DNA of 64,000 bases from Salibacterium halotolerans (GCF_900115625.1 NZ_FOXD01000002.1:1-64000), one strand, 5' to 3'. Positions 1-9,093 are shown, numbered from the stretch's first letter. Made by a program: numbers and translations. Notes: generated by a model not told the origin, from the sequence alone.

Positions 1-92
1 GATTTCCTTTTTTCCTCCAAGGTAGCCTCTCTATCTCAAAAGGAGTCACACCTTATTTATTTTAAAAATGTGTCTTGACAAAGGGGTCCACT

Positions 93-380
93 TTAGTTCA
101 TGATCATATACAGCCAAAAATGGTGATGCGTGAAATATAAAATGATAATGGTACCGGCAAAAAACAAGCCATAGACAAATGATGTGATATTGGTCAGTAA
201 AATAATATTTTCTTCTATCCGCCACCATTCAAACCGGTCTGCCATCTGAAAAACAAACGTCAGGATGAGCGTACCGTACATGGCAGCCGGGAACACTTTT
301 TTTACACGGGTTTTGTTCAATGGGATCAGTGCCAACCAGGGGATGATAAAGGTTGCCCATAACAGCAGTTGGTTAAACAA
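93..380 (-). CDS. Small multi-pass membrane protein, CBO0543-like (tentative)
   Basis: Encodes about 95 residues with three to four hydrophobic stretches (roughly residues 1-21, 32-52 and 60-93) and a WWRIEENII segment between them. The layout resembles the small CBO0543-type membrane proteins of Bacillales, whose function is not known to me. The given start is TTG with AAAGGGCGG just upstream. The reading frame stays open further upstream through a lysine-rich stretch (KKRKKKKLLKGGYF), so the true N-terminus may be longer. The protein ends directly after its last hydrophobic segment and is short for the family as I remember it, so it may be truncated. It points away from the histidine kinase gene and shares no obvious role with it. 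Confidence 0.45.
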   Translation of the reverse strand: MFNQLLLWATFIIPWLALIPLNKTRVKKVFPAAMYGTLILTFVFQMADRFEWWRIEENIILLTNITSFVYGLFFAGTIIILYFTHHHFWLYMIMN

Positions 381-559
381 AAAGTATCCGCCCTTTAACA
401 GTTTCTTCTTTTTCCGTTTCTTTTCAGCATGCCCAGTAAGTGAAAATACAAACAGCGGGTAAACCGCCTGCGGGAACTAATTTCAACGCAAAACAGGGGT
501 GTGCTAAAATAAGAAATAGGTGTCGTTTCGAGAATTTTCTTCTTTATGGGAGAGTGCCT

Positions 560-2167
560 ATGTTTAAGTGGAAATTGTTTCACCGCATGACAGCGGTTAT
601 CGCTTTATTACTGACAGCGGTAACAGGCGTTCTGGCCGGCTTTTTTTACATATTCTTTTCAGATTCTCTGGAGCAGCAGGTTGGGCAGAATGCTCTAAAC
701 CTGGCCCACAGCGTAGCTGAGAGTCCTGAAATACAGGCAGCGTTTAACGACGACCATCCTTCAGAAACGATACAGCCTATTACAGAACGTATCCTGGAGC
801 GCACCGGAGCTGAATTTATTGTCGTCGGAAACCGACAGAGTGTACGTTATTCCCATCCTGAACCGGATCGCATCGGTGAAACAATGATTGGAGGCGATAA
901 CAGAAGGGCTCTTCAGGAAGGAGAGAGCTATGTCTCCAGAGAAGAAGGATCGCTCGGTCCTTCGATACGGGGCAAGACTCCGGTATTTAATGAAAACGGC
1001 TCTGTCATTGGCGTGATAAGTGTCGGCTTCCTGCAGAAAAATGTAAACGATCTTATTACGGATTACAGCACCGAATTGTGGGTGGCTTTTGCTCTTTTGC
1101 TGCTGCTTGGGCTGACAGGTGCCCACTTTATCGTGAGGTGGATCAAGTCCAGTTTATTTGATCTCGAACCGGAAGAAATTGCGCAGTTGTACATACAAAA
1201 AGAAGGAGTGCTGCAGGCGGCCCATGAAAGCATCATAGCATTTGACAGTGCCGGCAATGCCACCTTTATGAATCGCAGCGCGGAGCAGGCTGTGTCTCAG
1301 AACGGGGATAAAACCGCTCTGCTGGAGACATTGGTTTCCAGTGACATACTTGAAACGGTGCTGAAAGAAGGAAGAGCACGGCATTTTGTAGAAAGGTCGC
1401 TGGCCGGAACGACCATGCTGCTTCATCTCATTCCGATCGAATACGGACCCCGGATTACCGGGGCGGTGGCATCGTTTCACCCCAAAAATGAGGTGGATCG
1501 TTTGAACATGGAACTTTCCGACATGCGGGCTTATTCGGAAACACTGCGCGCGCAGACGCATGAATTTTCCAATAAGCTGTTCACGATTTCCGGCCTGCTT
1601 CAGATGAATGAAGTGGATCAGGCAACGGAATACATACAATATGAAACCAAAACACAGCAAAACCGCATTCATTTCTTCACATCGAGAGTGGCGGACCCAT
1701 CCGTTGCCGGTCTGCTGCTTGGGAAATACAATCAAGCGTATGAAAAAAATATTACACTGACCATACATCCGGACAGCAGTCTCTCCTCAAGACTGCCCGC
1801 TCTTTTGCAGCATACGGTGTTAACCGCTCTTGGCAATGTGCTCGATAATGCGTTTGAAGCTGTTCTCCGTAACGGACAAGCTGCTAAACAGGTTACGATC
1901 CATTTCACTGATATTGGAGATACGATTATATTCGAGGTGGATGATAATGGTCCGGGGTTGTCGGAGGAGGAAGCAGGTACGGTGTTTGAACGCGGCATTT
2001 CCACAAAGGAGGAAAGCGGCCACGGCTACGGCCTGTTTCTCGTCAAAGAAACGCTGGAGCATGTGAACGGAGACGTATATCTTGAAGAAAGCGAATGGGG
2101 AGGGGCGTGTGTGGTGCTCAGCTTTCCCAAATATAACGAGGAGGAACGCTCAAATGGAGAAATATAA
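560..2167 (+). CDS. citS: CitA/DcuS-type sensor histidine kinase (CitS-like)
   Basis: Membrane sensor of a two-component system that probably detects citrate or another C4/C6 carboxylate outside the cell. Seen: a transmembrane helix at about residues 10-32, an extracellular domain of about 140 residues (PDC/sCache type), a second helix at about 172-194, a PAS-like linker, then the kinase core. The H-box RAQTHEFSNKL puts the phosphorylated histidine near residue 334. The N-box (DNAFEA) and G-boxes (DNGPG, GHGYGL) follow. I chose ATG 560 because GGGAGAG precedes it; 40 further codons are open upstream but look unlike the family. The response regulator starts inside its last codons, so the pair is translationally coupled. 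The citrate carrier ends just beyond, convergent. Function by family and context; the ligand is inferred. Confidence 0.85.
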   Translation: MFKWKLFHRMTAVIALLLTAVTGVLAGFFYIFFSDSLEQQVGQNALNLAHSVAESPEIQAAFNDDHPSETIQPITERILERTGAEFIVVGNRQSVRYSHPEPDRIGETMIGGDNRRALQEGESYVSREEGSLGPSIRGKTPVFNENGSVIGVISVGFLQKNVNDLITDYSTELWVAFALLLLLGLTGAHFIVRWIKSSLFDLEPEEIAQLYIQKEGVLQAAHESIIAFDSAGNATFMNRSAEQAVSQNGDKTALLETLVSSDILETVLKEGRARHFVERSLAGTTMLLHLIPIEYGPRITGAVASFHPKNEVDRLNMELSDMRAYSETLRAQTHEFSNKLFTISGLLQMNEVDQATEYIQYETKTQQNRIHFFTSRVADPSVAGLLLGKYNQAYEKNITLTIHPDSSLSSRLPALLQHTVLTALGNVLDNAFEAVLRNGQAAKQVTIHFTDIGDTIIFEVDDNGPGLSEEEAGTVFERGISTKEESGHGYGLFLVKETLEHVNGDVYLEESEWGGACVVLSFPKYNEEERSNGEI

Positions 2168-2831
2168 TGTATTGATTGTGGAAGATGATTTCCATGTTGC
2201 TGAAATCCTCGCTTCACGGGTGGATCAATCCGATTTTTTTCAAGCGATGCATAAGACAAAGACAGGGGAAGAAACGCTGCAATATCTGAATGATACAGAC
2301 GCACCGCCTGATATTATTCTTCTTGATGTATACATTCCCGATGTCGAAGGGCTTGAATTACTTTGGTCTTTAAAAAAATCTGCCCGCCGCTCGGAAGTGA
2401 TTATGATTACGGCAGCAACAGAAGCAAAAACGGTGGAAGAAGCCCTGCGTGCCGGTATTTTTGATTATATTATTAAGCCGATTCAGCTGGAACGTCTGGA
2501 TGATGCGCTGCAGCAGTTTCTGCGTAAACAGCAGTTTCTAAAAGATCAGGTGGATCTCGATCAATCGTCCATAGACTATCTCGTGCAGAATAGAGAGAAC
2601 AAAGGAGAAGACCTTCCAAAAGGGATAGATTCGCAGACACTGAAAATCATCCGGAATGTATTCGATGACGGCACAGCAGCCTGTTCTGCCTCGGAGACAG
2701 CGCGCCTCACCGGTGTCAGTCGTCCGACGGCCAGAAGGTATCTGGAATACCTGGTGAGTATCAATGAACTGTCCTTCTCCTCCACCTACGGCGAACCGGG
2801 ACGGCCGCAGCGGCTTTACCGGAAAAAATAA
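2154..2831 (+). CDS. citT: Response regulator, CitT/DcuR family
   Basis: Cytoplasmic transcription activator partnered with the preceding kinase. The receiver domain fills residues 1-120, with the acidic pocket (VEDD), the phospho-acceptor Asp58 in LLDVYIP, a conserved Thr/Ala region and Lys in DYIIKPI. The C-terminal 60 residues hold a helix-turn-helix (ETARLTGVSRPTARRYLEYL) ending in GRPQRLY, typical of the CitB/DcuR family. ATG 2154 overlaps the kinase by 14 bases and has GAGGAGG upstream. In B. subtilis the orthologous CitT activates the citrate carrier gene citM. A CitMHS carrier lies immediately downstream here, pointing toward it, so the same circuit is likely. Confidence 0.87.
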   Translation: MEKYNVLIVEDDFHVAEILASRVDQSDFFQAMHKTKTGEETLQYLNDTDAPPDIILLDVYIPDVEGLELLWSLKKSARRSEVIMITAATEAKTVEEALRAGIFDYIIKPIQLERLDDALQQFLRKQQFLKDQVDLDQSSIDYLVQNRENKGEDLPKGIDSQTLKIIRNVFDDGTAACSASETARLTGVSRPTARRYLEYLVSINELSFSSTYGEPGRPQRLYRKK

Positions 2832-2877
2832 AGCCGGTACGCTCTTTTTCAGCAGCGTACCGGCCCACTTTTTGTGG

Positions 2878-4209
2878 TTAAGACCCAATGATTCCCATGA
2901 TCCAGGCGACAAAGAGCAGCAGGATACTGAATGCCCATACCCAGAAGAAAGAATATTTCAAGTGCTGTCCCATTTCCACTCTGGCAAGTCCCAGGCCGAG
3001 CCATAGGGCGGGCGCAAAAGGACTGACCATCGTACCAATGATATTGCCGACAACAAGCGTGTAAATGATTTTCGTGGATTCTACGCCGAAGCCGGAGACA
3101 ATCTGTTCCACAATGGGAACAAGGGCAAAGTAATAAGCATCTGTACTGAGCAGCAGATCAAATGGTACACCGAAGAATCCGATAATCATATGAAGATAAG
3201 GCACAACCAGTCCGGGAAGAATGTTGACCAGACCGGAGGCCATTTCTTCGAGCATGCCGGTGCCCTCCAGAATCCCGAGAAACGTTCCGGCTGCAAGGAT
3301 GATGCCGGCCATCATCAAGGCGTTCGGGGCGTGCTCTTTGATTCTGCCCATCTGTTCGTCAACAGACCGGTAGTTCAGAGGAAGCGCAATTGATAACCCG
3401 ATCATGAACACGAAACCGGAAGGCAGCACGCCGCTCATTAACGTACCAATCAACAGCAGAGTGAAAATAATATTGAACCAGAGCATTTTGGGCCGCTTCA
3501 AAGAATCCCTGAATGCTTTTTCCTCTTCGTCCATTTCCAATGTTTCTGCCGCAGCGGCAATTTCTTCAGAAGCCGCTGTGCTTTCCTGCTTTTGTGCGAT
3601 CCGTTTCTTCTCGCGAAGGCCGAATAATGCTCCTACAATGAATAACAGCACAATTTCGATAAGCTGCAGGGGAATGAGCGGTCTCCACAATGCTACAGGA
3701 TCCATGTTCAGCACGGTAGCAGCACGCCCTATCGGTCCCGCCCATGGAAGCAGATTCATGACACCGACACTCAGCACCGTTAACAGCATTAAGAGGAGCG
3801 GACTCATGTTCAATCTTTTATATAAAGGAAGCAGTGCAGGAATCGTGATGAGAAACGTAGATGCCCCGGAGCCGTCAAGACCTGCAACGATTGCGATAGC
3901 AATAGTACCCATGGCGACAAGTACTACATTTCCTTTTGTCAGCGCTATCACTTTATCGATGATCGGGTCAAACAACCCGGCATCCTGCATCATACCAAAG
4001 AACAAAATAGCGAAAATGAACATAATGACAACAGACATGACAGAATCAATACCGTCCTGAAAGTAAGTGGTGAGCTCTTCAACCCCCGAACCGAGTATCA
4101 AAGCCGCTGCTACAGGAATTAATGTCATCGCGACAATGGGAGATAACTTCTTTGTGATCAGTAGTGTTACAATAGTAATGATTGTCAAAAAGCCGATAAA
4201 ACTTACCAT
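2878..4209 (-). CDS. citM: Citrate-metal/proton symporter, CitMHS family
   Basis: Inner-membrane secondary carrier for divalent-metal-complexed citrate. The 443 residues form about 11-12 hydrophobic helices, begin with a family-typical run (ITKKLSPIVAM), and contain a glycine-rich conserved loop (AGLDGSGASTFL) and PWAGPIGRAA. A charged cytoplasmic loop rich in Glu and Ala lies near residues 205-235. The start ATG at 4209 has AGGAGGAT upstream. The gene is convergent with the CitST-like two-component pair. A cre-like palindrome sits about 20 bases in front of the start, suggesting carbon catabolite repression as known for B. subtilis citM. Citrate as substrate is inferred from family and context; other tricarboxylates or metal preferences are possible. 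Confidence 0.85.
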   Translation of the reverse strand: MVSFIGFLTIITIVTLLITKKLSPIVAMTLIPVAAALILGSGVEELTTYFQDGIDSVMSVVIMFIFAILFFGMMQDAGLFDPIIDKVIALTKGNVVLVAMGTIAIAIVAGLDGSGASTFLITIPALLPLYKRLNMSPLLLMLLTVLSVGVMNLLPWAGPIGRAATVLNMDPVALWRPLIPLQLIEIVLLFIVGALFGLREKKRIAQKQESTAASEEIAAAAETLEMDEEEKAFRDSLKRPKMLWFNIIFTLLLIGTLMSGVLPSGFVFMIGLSIALPLNYRSVDEQMGRIKEHAPNALMMAGIILAAGTFLGILEGTGMLEEMASGLVNILPGLVVPYLHMIIGFFGVPFDLLLSTDAYYFALVPIVEQIVSGFGVESTKIIYTLVVGNIIGTMVSPFAPALWLGLGLARVEMGQHLKYSFFWVWAFSILLLFVAWIMGIIGS

Positions 4210-4229
4210 CGTAATCCTCCTTCTGGTTT

Positions 4230-4243
4230 TTGAAACGCTTTCA
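4230..4243. promoter_or_regulatory. cre-like box in front of citM
   Basis: The palindrome TGAAACGCTTTCA resembles a CcpA site (TGNAANCGNWNNCA) but is one base short in the centre. It lies immediately upstream of the citM ribosome binding site. Catabolite repression of citM is known in B. subtilis. Binding here is inferred. Confidence 0.45.
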
Positions 4244-4460
4244 TTTAATGTATCACAGCTGTTTTGTTTATTGATTTTTTGTATGTATTGATTATCTTTT
4301 CAATATAATGATTGTATTGTTCATAAAGTTTATGGGAAAAGGTGTGTGTTTTTCGATCCAGCGATGGGGGGAGATAAGCGGAAGGAAGGATATACATAGC
4401 CGCGGAGCTTTTAGTAAAATAAAAGAGAGGTCCGTATGGCATGAAAAGAGGGATGTAGTG

Positions 4461-4784
4461 ATGTATGCCGTGCTGTTGTTTGTGCTTGCCGGCCTTGCGG
4501 AGATAAGCGGAGGCTATTTGATATGGGTATGGCTGCGTGAAAGCCGTCCATTTTGGTTCGGTTTATCGGGCGGCATACTGTTAATGCTGTATGGAGTTAT
4601 TGCCGCTTTTCAGGTATTTCCGTCCTTTGGCCGGGTGTACGCCGCTTACGGCGGAGTATTTATTGTCATGTCCGTGCTTTGGGGGTGGCTTGTCGACCGC
4701 AAAACTCCTGATATGTACGACTGGATTGGAGCCGCCGTCTGTTTAATCGGTGTAAGCATTATGCTGTGGGCGCCCAGGCAGTAA
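4461..4784 (+). CDS. YnfA/UPF0060 family membrane protein
   Basis: Small integral membrane protein of 107 residues with four hydrophobic helices and the family hallmarks [17 protein letters not shown] near the N-terminus and [13 protein letters not shown] in the third helix. The family resembles small multidrug resistance proteins in fold, but its transport activity is not established. ATG 4461 follows AGAGGG; the adjacent GTG at 4458 is an alternative, and the longer open frame upstream does not look like the family. It stands alone, in the same direction as the MscS gene that follows at 60 bases. Confidence 0.85.
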   Translation: MYAVLLFVLAGLAEISGGYLIWVWLRESRPFWFGLSGGILLMLYGVIAAFQVFPSFGRVYAAYGGVFIVMSVLWGWLVDRKTPDMYDWIGAAVCLIGVSIMLWAPRQ

Positions 4785-4846
4785 TACCAGACAAACTTAG
4801 AAATAACAGCAGCGGCTCAGGATAAGTGCCCATGGAGGGAAAACCA

Positions 4847-5977
4847 ATGGATATTATTATGAATATCATAGAAGAGTGGTGGGAGGCGTTTCTGAGTCTT
4901 CCGTGGAGAAAGATAGGGATTGCCTGTCTCATCTTTCTCGTTATATTCACTTTCCGTAAAGTGTTCACTCGTTATATTTTCAAGATTGTGATGAGGTTTG
5001 CGCAAAAGTCGCCTACCTCCTTCTTTACCAATATGCTGACCGCGTTTGAAAAGCCGGTCCGCTTCTTTATCGGAGTTCTTGGCATATATCTGGCGCTCCT
5101 CTATCTTCCTATACCGCTCGAGTCGATGACTGTAATCAATACAGTGTACCGATCTATAGTCATTGTGGTGATCGGCTGGGGGTTGTTCAATTTTGCTTCG
5201 TCGAGTTCCAATCTGTTTCACCGTTTCTCTCACAAAATGGAGGACGGAGCCGACAGTATGGTGATTCCATTTCTGTCGAAGCTCACCCGCTTTGCCATTG
5301 TACTGCTGACTATTACCCTGGTTGCCTACGAGTGGGGATATAATATTAATGGGCTGGTGGCCGGGCTCGGGCTCGGAGGTCTTGCCGTCGCGCTTGCCGC
5401 GCAGGAAACCCTCAGCAACTTTCTCGGCGGTGTTATTATTGTGACGGAACGTCCGTTCAAAAGCGGAGACTGGATTGAGACACCTACCGTTGAAGGCATG
5501 GTGGAGGATATCAGCTTCCGCAGTACAGAAGTCCGGACGTTTGCGGATTCGCTTGTCACCGTACCGAATAAAATTCTTGCCAGTGAAGCTATTACGAACT
5601 GGTCGGAAATGAGTGTTCGCCGCATTATGTTTACGGTGGGAGTGGAATATGGCACGTCACCGGAAAAAATCGAAACCGTTGTACAGCGCGTGGATCAGCT
5701 GCTGCGTGATCATGAAGAAGTGGATAACGAATTGATACTCGTTCGTTTCAGCGAAATGAGTGAGTCGTCTTACGATATTTTTGTCTATTTCTTCACAAAA
5801 TCCACAGCCTGGCTGGAATGGTATAAAGTAAAAGAAGAAATCAACCTGACCATCATCCGGATTCTCGAAGAAGAAGGTGTGAAAGCGGCGTTTCCTTCCC
5901 GTTCGCTGTATGTGGAAAAGGTACCAAAAGACTGGGAGGGTGTTGTCCGGGAGACATCCGGGCCGCAGGAAGAATAG
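4847..5977 (+). CDS. MscS-family small-conductance mechanosensitive channel
   Basis: Membrane channel that opens under tension to release solutes after hypo-osmotic shock. The 376 residues carry four hydrophobic segments before the pore region. The pore helix and hinge are visible as GLGLGGLAVALAAQETLSNFLGG (given here in pieces: glycine/alanine-rich TM3, then the QETLSNFLGG hinge), followed by the beta domain (ERPFKSGDWIE, VEDISFRSTEVRT). ATG 4847 has GGAGGG at good spacing; two earlier in-frame starts (GTG 4826, ATG 4832) have no such site. A second MscS protein lies at 12.3 kb, consistent with life at changing salinity. Confidence 0.9.
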   Translation: MDIIMNIIEEWWEAFLSLPWRKIGIACLIFLVIFTFRKVFTRYIFKIVMRFAQKSPTSFFTNMLTAFEKPVRFFIGVLGIYLALLYLPIPLESMTVINTVYRSIVIVVIGWGLFNFASSSSNLFHRFSHKMEDGADSMVIPFLSKLTRFAIVLLTITLVAYEWGYNINGLVAGLGLGGLAVALAAQETLSNFLGGVIIVTERPFKSGDWIETPTVEGMVEDISFRSTEVRTFADSLVTVPNKILASEAITNWSEMSVRRIMFTVGVEYGTSPEKIETVVQRVDQLLRDHEEVDNELILVRFSEMSESSYDIFVYFFTKSTAWLEWYKVKEEINLTIIRILEEEGVKAAFPSRSLYVEKVPKDWEGVVRETSGPQEE

Positions 5978-6080
5978 ATGTTCTGCGACATTTCTGTGAC
6001 ACCTTACCGCCCGGTGGTGGAAAATACGGCTTGCTCCTTTTATAATGGCGGAGGATTCCATTGGAAAAGGGGAATGCGTT

Positions 6081-6476
6081 TTGGAACAGACGGCTGTATT
6101 TTCTTTGTTTAAGGGACTATCAGTGCAGAAAGTGATGGAGCTTGTTCATCATTTGGAGCGATATAACAGTGACGTGTTTTTTGAAAAAAAACAGACATCC
6201 GCAAATGGTAAAAGCATGCTTGGGATGATGTCGGTTTTTACGACCATACGTATCGGCGACAAGGTTCATGTCCGCGCCAGAGGGACGGATGCATCAACGC
6301 TGATATCGAGTGTTCACTCTTTTCTTGAAGACGCTGAAGCAGCAGAGGAAACGCTCGGGTACTGGGAAGAAGAAGGCATGGAAACCGTTGAAAAAGCGAT
6401 GACGGCATCTCTTCATAACTGGACGCCGGAAGTACGAAACGTAGCAAAATCCTATTTAAAAACGACAAGACATTAA
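6081..6476 (+). CDS. HPr-like domain protein lacking the active-site histidine
   Basis: About 131 residues whose first 85 align well with phosphocarrier HPr: a DVFFE strand, KSMLGMMS where HPr has KSIMGVMS, then GDKVHVRARGTDA where HPr has GAEITISASGADE. The catalytic loop that reads GIHARP in HPr reads GLSVQK here, so the phosphorylated His15 and Arg17 are replaced (Ser14, Gln16), while the serine equivalent to the regulatory Ser46 is kept (Ser45). A C-terminal extension of about 45 residues is charged and helical. It therefore should not relay phosphate through His15. TTG 6081 is preferred because AAAAGGGG precedes it; ATG 6045 is in frame but has no ribosome binding site. A terminator follows. 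Role unknown; a regulatory or scaffold function is only a guess. Confidence 0.75.
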   Translation: MEQTAVFSLFKGLSVQKVMELVHHLERYNSDVFFEKKQTSANGKSMLGMMSVFTTIRIGDKVHVRARGTDASTLISSVHSFLEDAEAAEETLGYWEEEGMETVEKAMTASLHNWTPEVRNVAKSYLKTTRH

Positions 6477-6482
6477 TATAAA

Positions 6483-6534
6483 AAAAAGAACTGTTTTTCC
6501 AGCATTGTTTCACTGGAAAAACAGTTCTTTTTTT
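6483..6534. terminator. Bidirectional-looking terminator after the HPr-like gene
   Basis: An 18-base stem (AAAGAACTGTTTTTCCAG and its complement) with a 10-base loop is flanked by A and T runs. Confidence 0.9.
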
Positions 6535-6652
6535 GAAAAGCCTTCAGGAATTGAGACGAAAGTTTCATTTTTCGGCTTGAAGGAAATCGTAGTGTAAATT
6601 TGTACAGAAGGGGAAATAGAAGTAGTAGAGAAAACGAAAGGAGGGGGCGTCG

Positions 6653-7216
6653 TTGATAAAGACAGGCACCGCTGTTTTATTCATGGGTGTGGCATTGCTG
6701 GCATCGTGCGGACAATCGGATATGCAGGAAACCGGCACGACACAGGCGGCTGCGTCATCTGCTGCTCTTCAAGTGCAGGACAAACAGCCCCTCTCCGACG
6801 TGAAAAGTGTCACCGATCAAAAGGGAGAGGGGGAAACACAGTTTAACCGTCTGCTTCAGAATGAGAAGTCTGTCTCCTTGTTTTCCCTTCTGCATCGTGA
6901 CAGAGAACAGATGAAACAGGAAGCCGGAACGCCGCAGGAGGAAGGCTCCTTTGAAGGAGCACCGTTTATGCGTTACGGCAGCGGAACGTTCTTTTTCCCC
7001 GGCGGATCGGAACAGGCGGAAGTATTTGCTGTACAGAACCCTGAAATAACTGCCGGCGGAGTAACGGAGCAGGCAGGTTCTCCGGATAAGGCATACGAGA
7101 ACAAAATGGAAGGGCTTTGGACGGAAGAATATACGTATGAAGACGGCACGATTATCGTAGAAAAACAAGCCGAAAACACAGAGGAAATCAGCACTCTCTG
7201 GTTTAAATCATCATAA
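6653..7216 (+). CDS. Secreted lipoprotein of unknown function
   Basis: I do not recognise a family. The protein of 187 residues opens with a lipoprotein signal peptide (VLFMGVALLASCGQ), so Cys19 is probably lipidated and the mature part faces the outside. The remainder is hydrophilic and rich in Glu, Gln, Gly and Ala, with no repeats or catalytic motifs that I can see. It starts at TTG 6653, with a strong AAAGGAGGGGG upstream. It is a single gene bounded by terminators on both sides. A role at the cell surface or during sporulation would be guesswork. Confidence 0.75.
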   Translation: MIKTGTAVLFMGVALLASCGQSDMQETGTTQAAASSAALQVQDKQPLSDVKSVTDQKGEGETQFNRLLQNEKSVSLFSLLHRDREQMKQEAGTPQEEGSFEGAPFMRYGSGTFFFPGGSEQAEVFAVQNPEITAGGVTEQAGSPDKAYENKMEGLWTEEYTYEDGTIIVEKQAENTEEISTLWFKSS

Positions 7217-7234
7217 ATACAAAAAAAGCAGACG

Positions 7235-7273
7235 AAAAGACGGAGTATGGGAAATGTCCCGCTCCGTCTTTTT
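7235..7273. terminator. Shared terminator between the lipoprotein and MFS genes
   Basis: AAAAGACGGAG pairs with CTCCGTCTTTTT across a 16-base loop between two convergent genes, so it can serve both strands. Confidence 0.85.
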
Positions 7274-7276
7274 ACG

Positions 7277-8494
7277 TTACCGGCTGGAAGACTCAACTTC
7301 CTGCTGTCTCCAATGTTCTGCAGCCGACGCTTGTTTCTTGTCGAGCATCATCTGAAAGAGACCGCAAAGCAGCACGACAAAGACGGCACTTCCAGCAAAA
7401 AGCATAGAGAATCCGGTATAGGTTACGACAATACCAAGTAGGAAAGACCCGGCTGCAACGCCTAAATCAAACATCATGAAAAACGTAGCCGTCGCATAAC
7501 TGTTCCGCTCTGGTGAGGCGGCCTGCACCGAAAGCGACAGCAGCGAGGGAAGCAGTGTTCCGTATCCGACACCAATCAAAGCCGCAGAGATAAGAAAAGA
7601 AACCGTACCTTCCGCGAAACTTAGAAGCCCAAGCCCCGCTGCAAAGATAAACAGACACGGGATAATGACAATTCTCGGGCCGCGTGCGTCAAACAGACGG
7701 CCGAGATACGGACGGCTGAGAAGCATGGTTACTGCAAAAACCAGGAAAAAATAACTGGATACAGACGCCAGTCCAAGTTGATCCGCATAGACCGAAATAA
7801 ATGAAATCACGCCGGAGTAGGCAAAAGCCACCAGACTGCTGGCGGCGGCAATCGGCAGTGCTTTTTGCTCGATTAAATCTCTGAGGGATGTTTTACCGCT
7901 TTCTTTGGATGGAGCTTTTGGTATTTCTTTCGGCCGCACGAGAAACGCGGACAAGGTGCCTGCAATCATAATGATACTTAAAAGAACAAACAAGAACTGA
8001 TAGGACACGAATTGTGTCAAGGTAAGACCGAGAAAAGGTCCGGCCACAACAGCCAGATTCATGGACATGGTGAAATAGCCGAGTCCTTCTCCGCGTCTTG
8101 CGTCAGGGACGACATCTGCCGCAATCGCTGATGTCGCAGTTGTTAATATACCAAACGACAAACCGTGAAAAATGCGGAGCAGAATGAGTGGAGCGAAAGC
8201 ATCAACCCAGATATAACCGAATGTTGAAATGGTAAAGACGACCACGGTGATAAGCAGTATATTTTTCTTCCCGCCCCAATCCAGTATCTTTCCGGAAAAT
8301 GGTCGGATGATAATGGCGGTGATGAACATTGCCGTAACGACGAGACCTCCTTTGGATTCGGAGCCGCCAAGTTCGTTAATGACATAGAGCGGGAGGGTGG
8401 TGAGCAGTGTGTAAAAAATGACAAAGACGATGAAATGGACGAGAGAAATGCTGAGAAAGTCTTTTGTCCAGATCGGTTGTTTCGTTTGATTCAA
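7277..8494 (-). CDS. MFS transporter, probable efflux permease
   Basis: A 405-residue major facilitator protein with twelve predicted membrane helices. Family signs are the motif-A-like loop after helix 2 (RPFSGKILDWGGKK) and its relic in the second half (RPYLGRLFDARGPR). Conserved small residues occur in helix 5 (MSMNLAVVAGPFLG). The substrate cannot be read from sequence. The gene begins one base after the stop of a MarR-family regulator transcribed with it, an arrangement typical of drug or organic-acid efflux pumps under control of the adjacent repressor. Confidence 0.85.
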   Translation of the reverse strand: MNQTKQPIWTKDFLSISLVHFIVFVIFYTLLTTLPLYVINELGGSESKGGLVVTAMFITAIIIRPFSGKILDWGGKKNILLITVVVFTISTFGYIWVDAFAPLILLRIFHGLSFGILTTATSAIAADVVPDARRGEGLGYFTMSMNLAVVAGPFLGLTLTQFVSYQFLFVLLSIIMIAGTLSAFLVRPKEIPKAPSKESGKTSLRDLIEQKALPIAAASSLVAFAYSGVISFISVYADQLGLASVSSYFFLVFAVTMLLSRPYLGRLFDARGPRIVIIPCLFIFAAGLGLLSFAEGTVSFLISAALIGVGYGTLLPSLLSLSVQAASPERNSYATATFFMMFDLGVAAGSFLLGIVVTYTGFSMLFAGSAVFVVLLCGLFQMMLDKKQASAAEHWRQQEVESSSR

Positions 8495-8495
8495 G

Positions 8496-8915
8496 TTAAA
8501 CCCTTCTTTCTTCGATTCCGAGTTTCTGCAGCAGCGTGTAAAGCTGCTTCGCTTCTTCCCGGGTTAACGAGCCGGTGAAGTGGTGCTCCATCTGTTCAAC
8601 ACTTTCCTTCACCTTCGGCAGCTGCTGTTTTGCTTCATCGGTTATAACCGCAATACGTTCCCGGCGGTCCCGACCGTACTGTCTGCTGACCCAGCCGTTT
8701 TCTTCCATTTTGGCAAGGGTACGGGTTACTGTCGGTGCTTCCACCTGAAGGTATTTCCAGATCTCGGTCTGTGTCATTGGGCCATTTTTCATCAGAATAT
8801 ATAAAATAGTCCATTGGGAAGCATACAGACCGTGCGGCTGTACCTGGTCATTCAGTTCTTTTGAGAAATTCCGGGCTTTCTGATTCAGTAAATGGATGAG
8901 TCCGCTTGTATCCAT
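8496..8915 (-). CDS. MarR-family transcriptional regulator
   Basis: A 139-residue winged helix-turn-helix regulator. The recognition segment is MTQTEIWKYLQVEAPTVTRT, followed by the wing (MEENGWVSRQYGRDRRER) with the usual DxRxR character, and flanking dimerisation helices. It is first in a two-gene operon with the MFS permease, so it most likely represses that operon and is released by a small ligand. A 12-base perfect palindrome lies directly in front of the gene. Ligand unknown. Confidence 0.88.
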   Translation of the reverse strand: MDTSGLIHLLNQKARNFSKELNDQVQPHGLYASQWTILYILMKNGPMTQTEIWKYLQVEAPTVTRTLAKMEENGWVSRQYGRDRRERIAVITDEAKQQLPKVKESVEQMEHHFTGSLTREEAKQLYTLLQKLGIEERRV

Positions 8916-8930
8916 GACAAACTCCTTATT

Positions 8931-8946
8931 ATTTACTTAAGTAATT
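8931..8946. promoter_or_regulatory. Candidate MarR operator
   Basis: The perfect palindrome TTACTTAAGTAA (8933-8944) lies about 18 bases before the marR start codon, next to the likely promoter. MarR proteins commonly bind such sites to control themselves. Inferred from position and symmetry. Confidence 0.6.
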
Positions 8947-9093
8947 AATAACATACCTGCTAAGTATAACGACCATTCACATCCCTGTAAACCGGGGTTT
9001 TTCATGTAAGGGGATACAAAAGAGACAGAATGGTTTCTTTCGCCTGTGACGTATGATAATCTATGAAGGAGAATATTTGAGGAGGCACGTGAT

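Noticed and set aside
3404-4060. 218-codon plus-strand frame antisense to citM
   Set aside because: It mirrors a membrane protein gene; its product is Ser/Ile/Asn-rich with no family likeness and no ribosome site.
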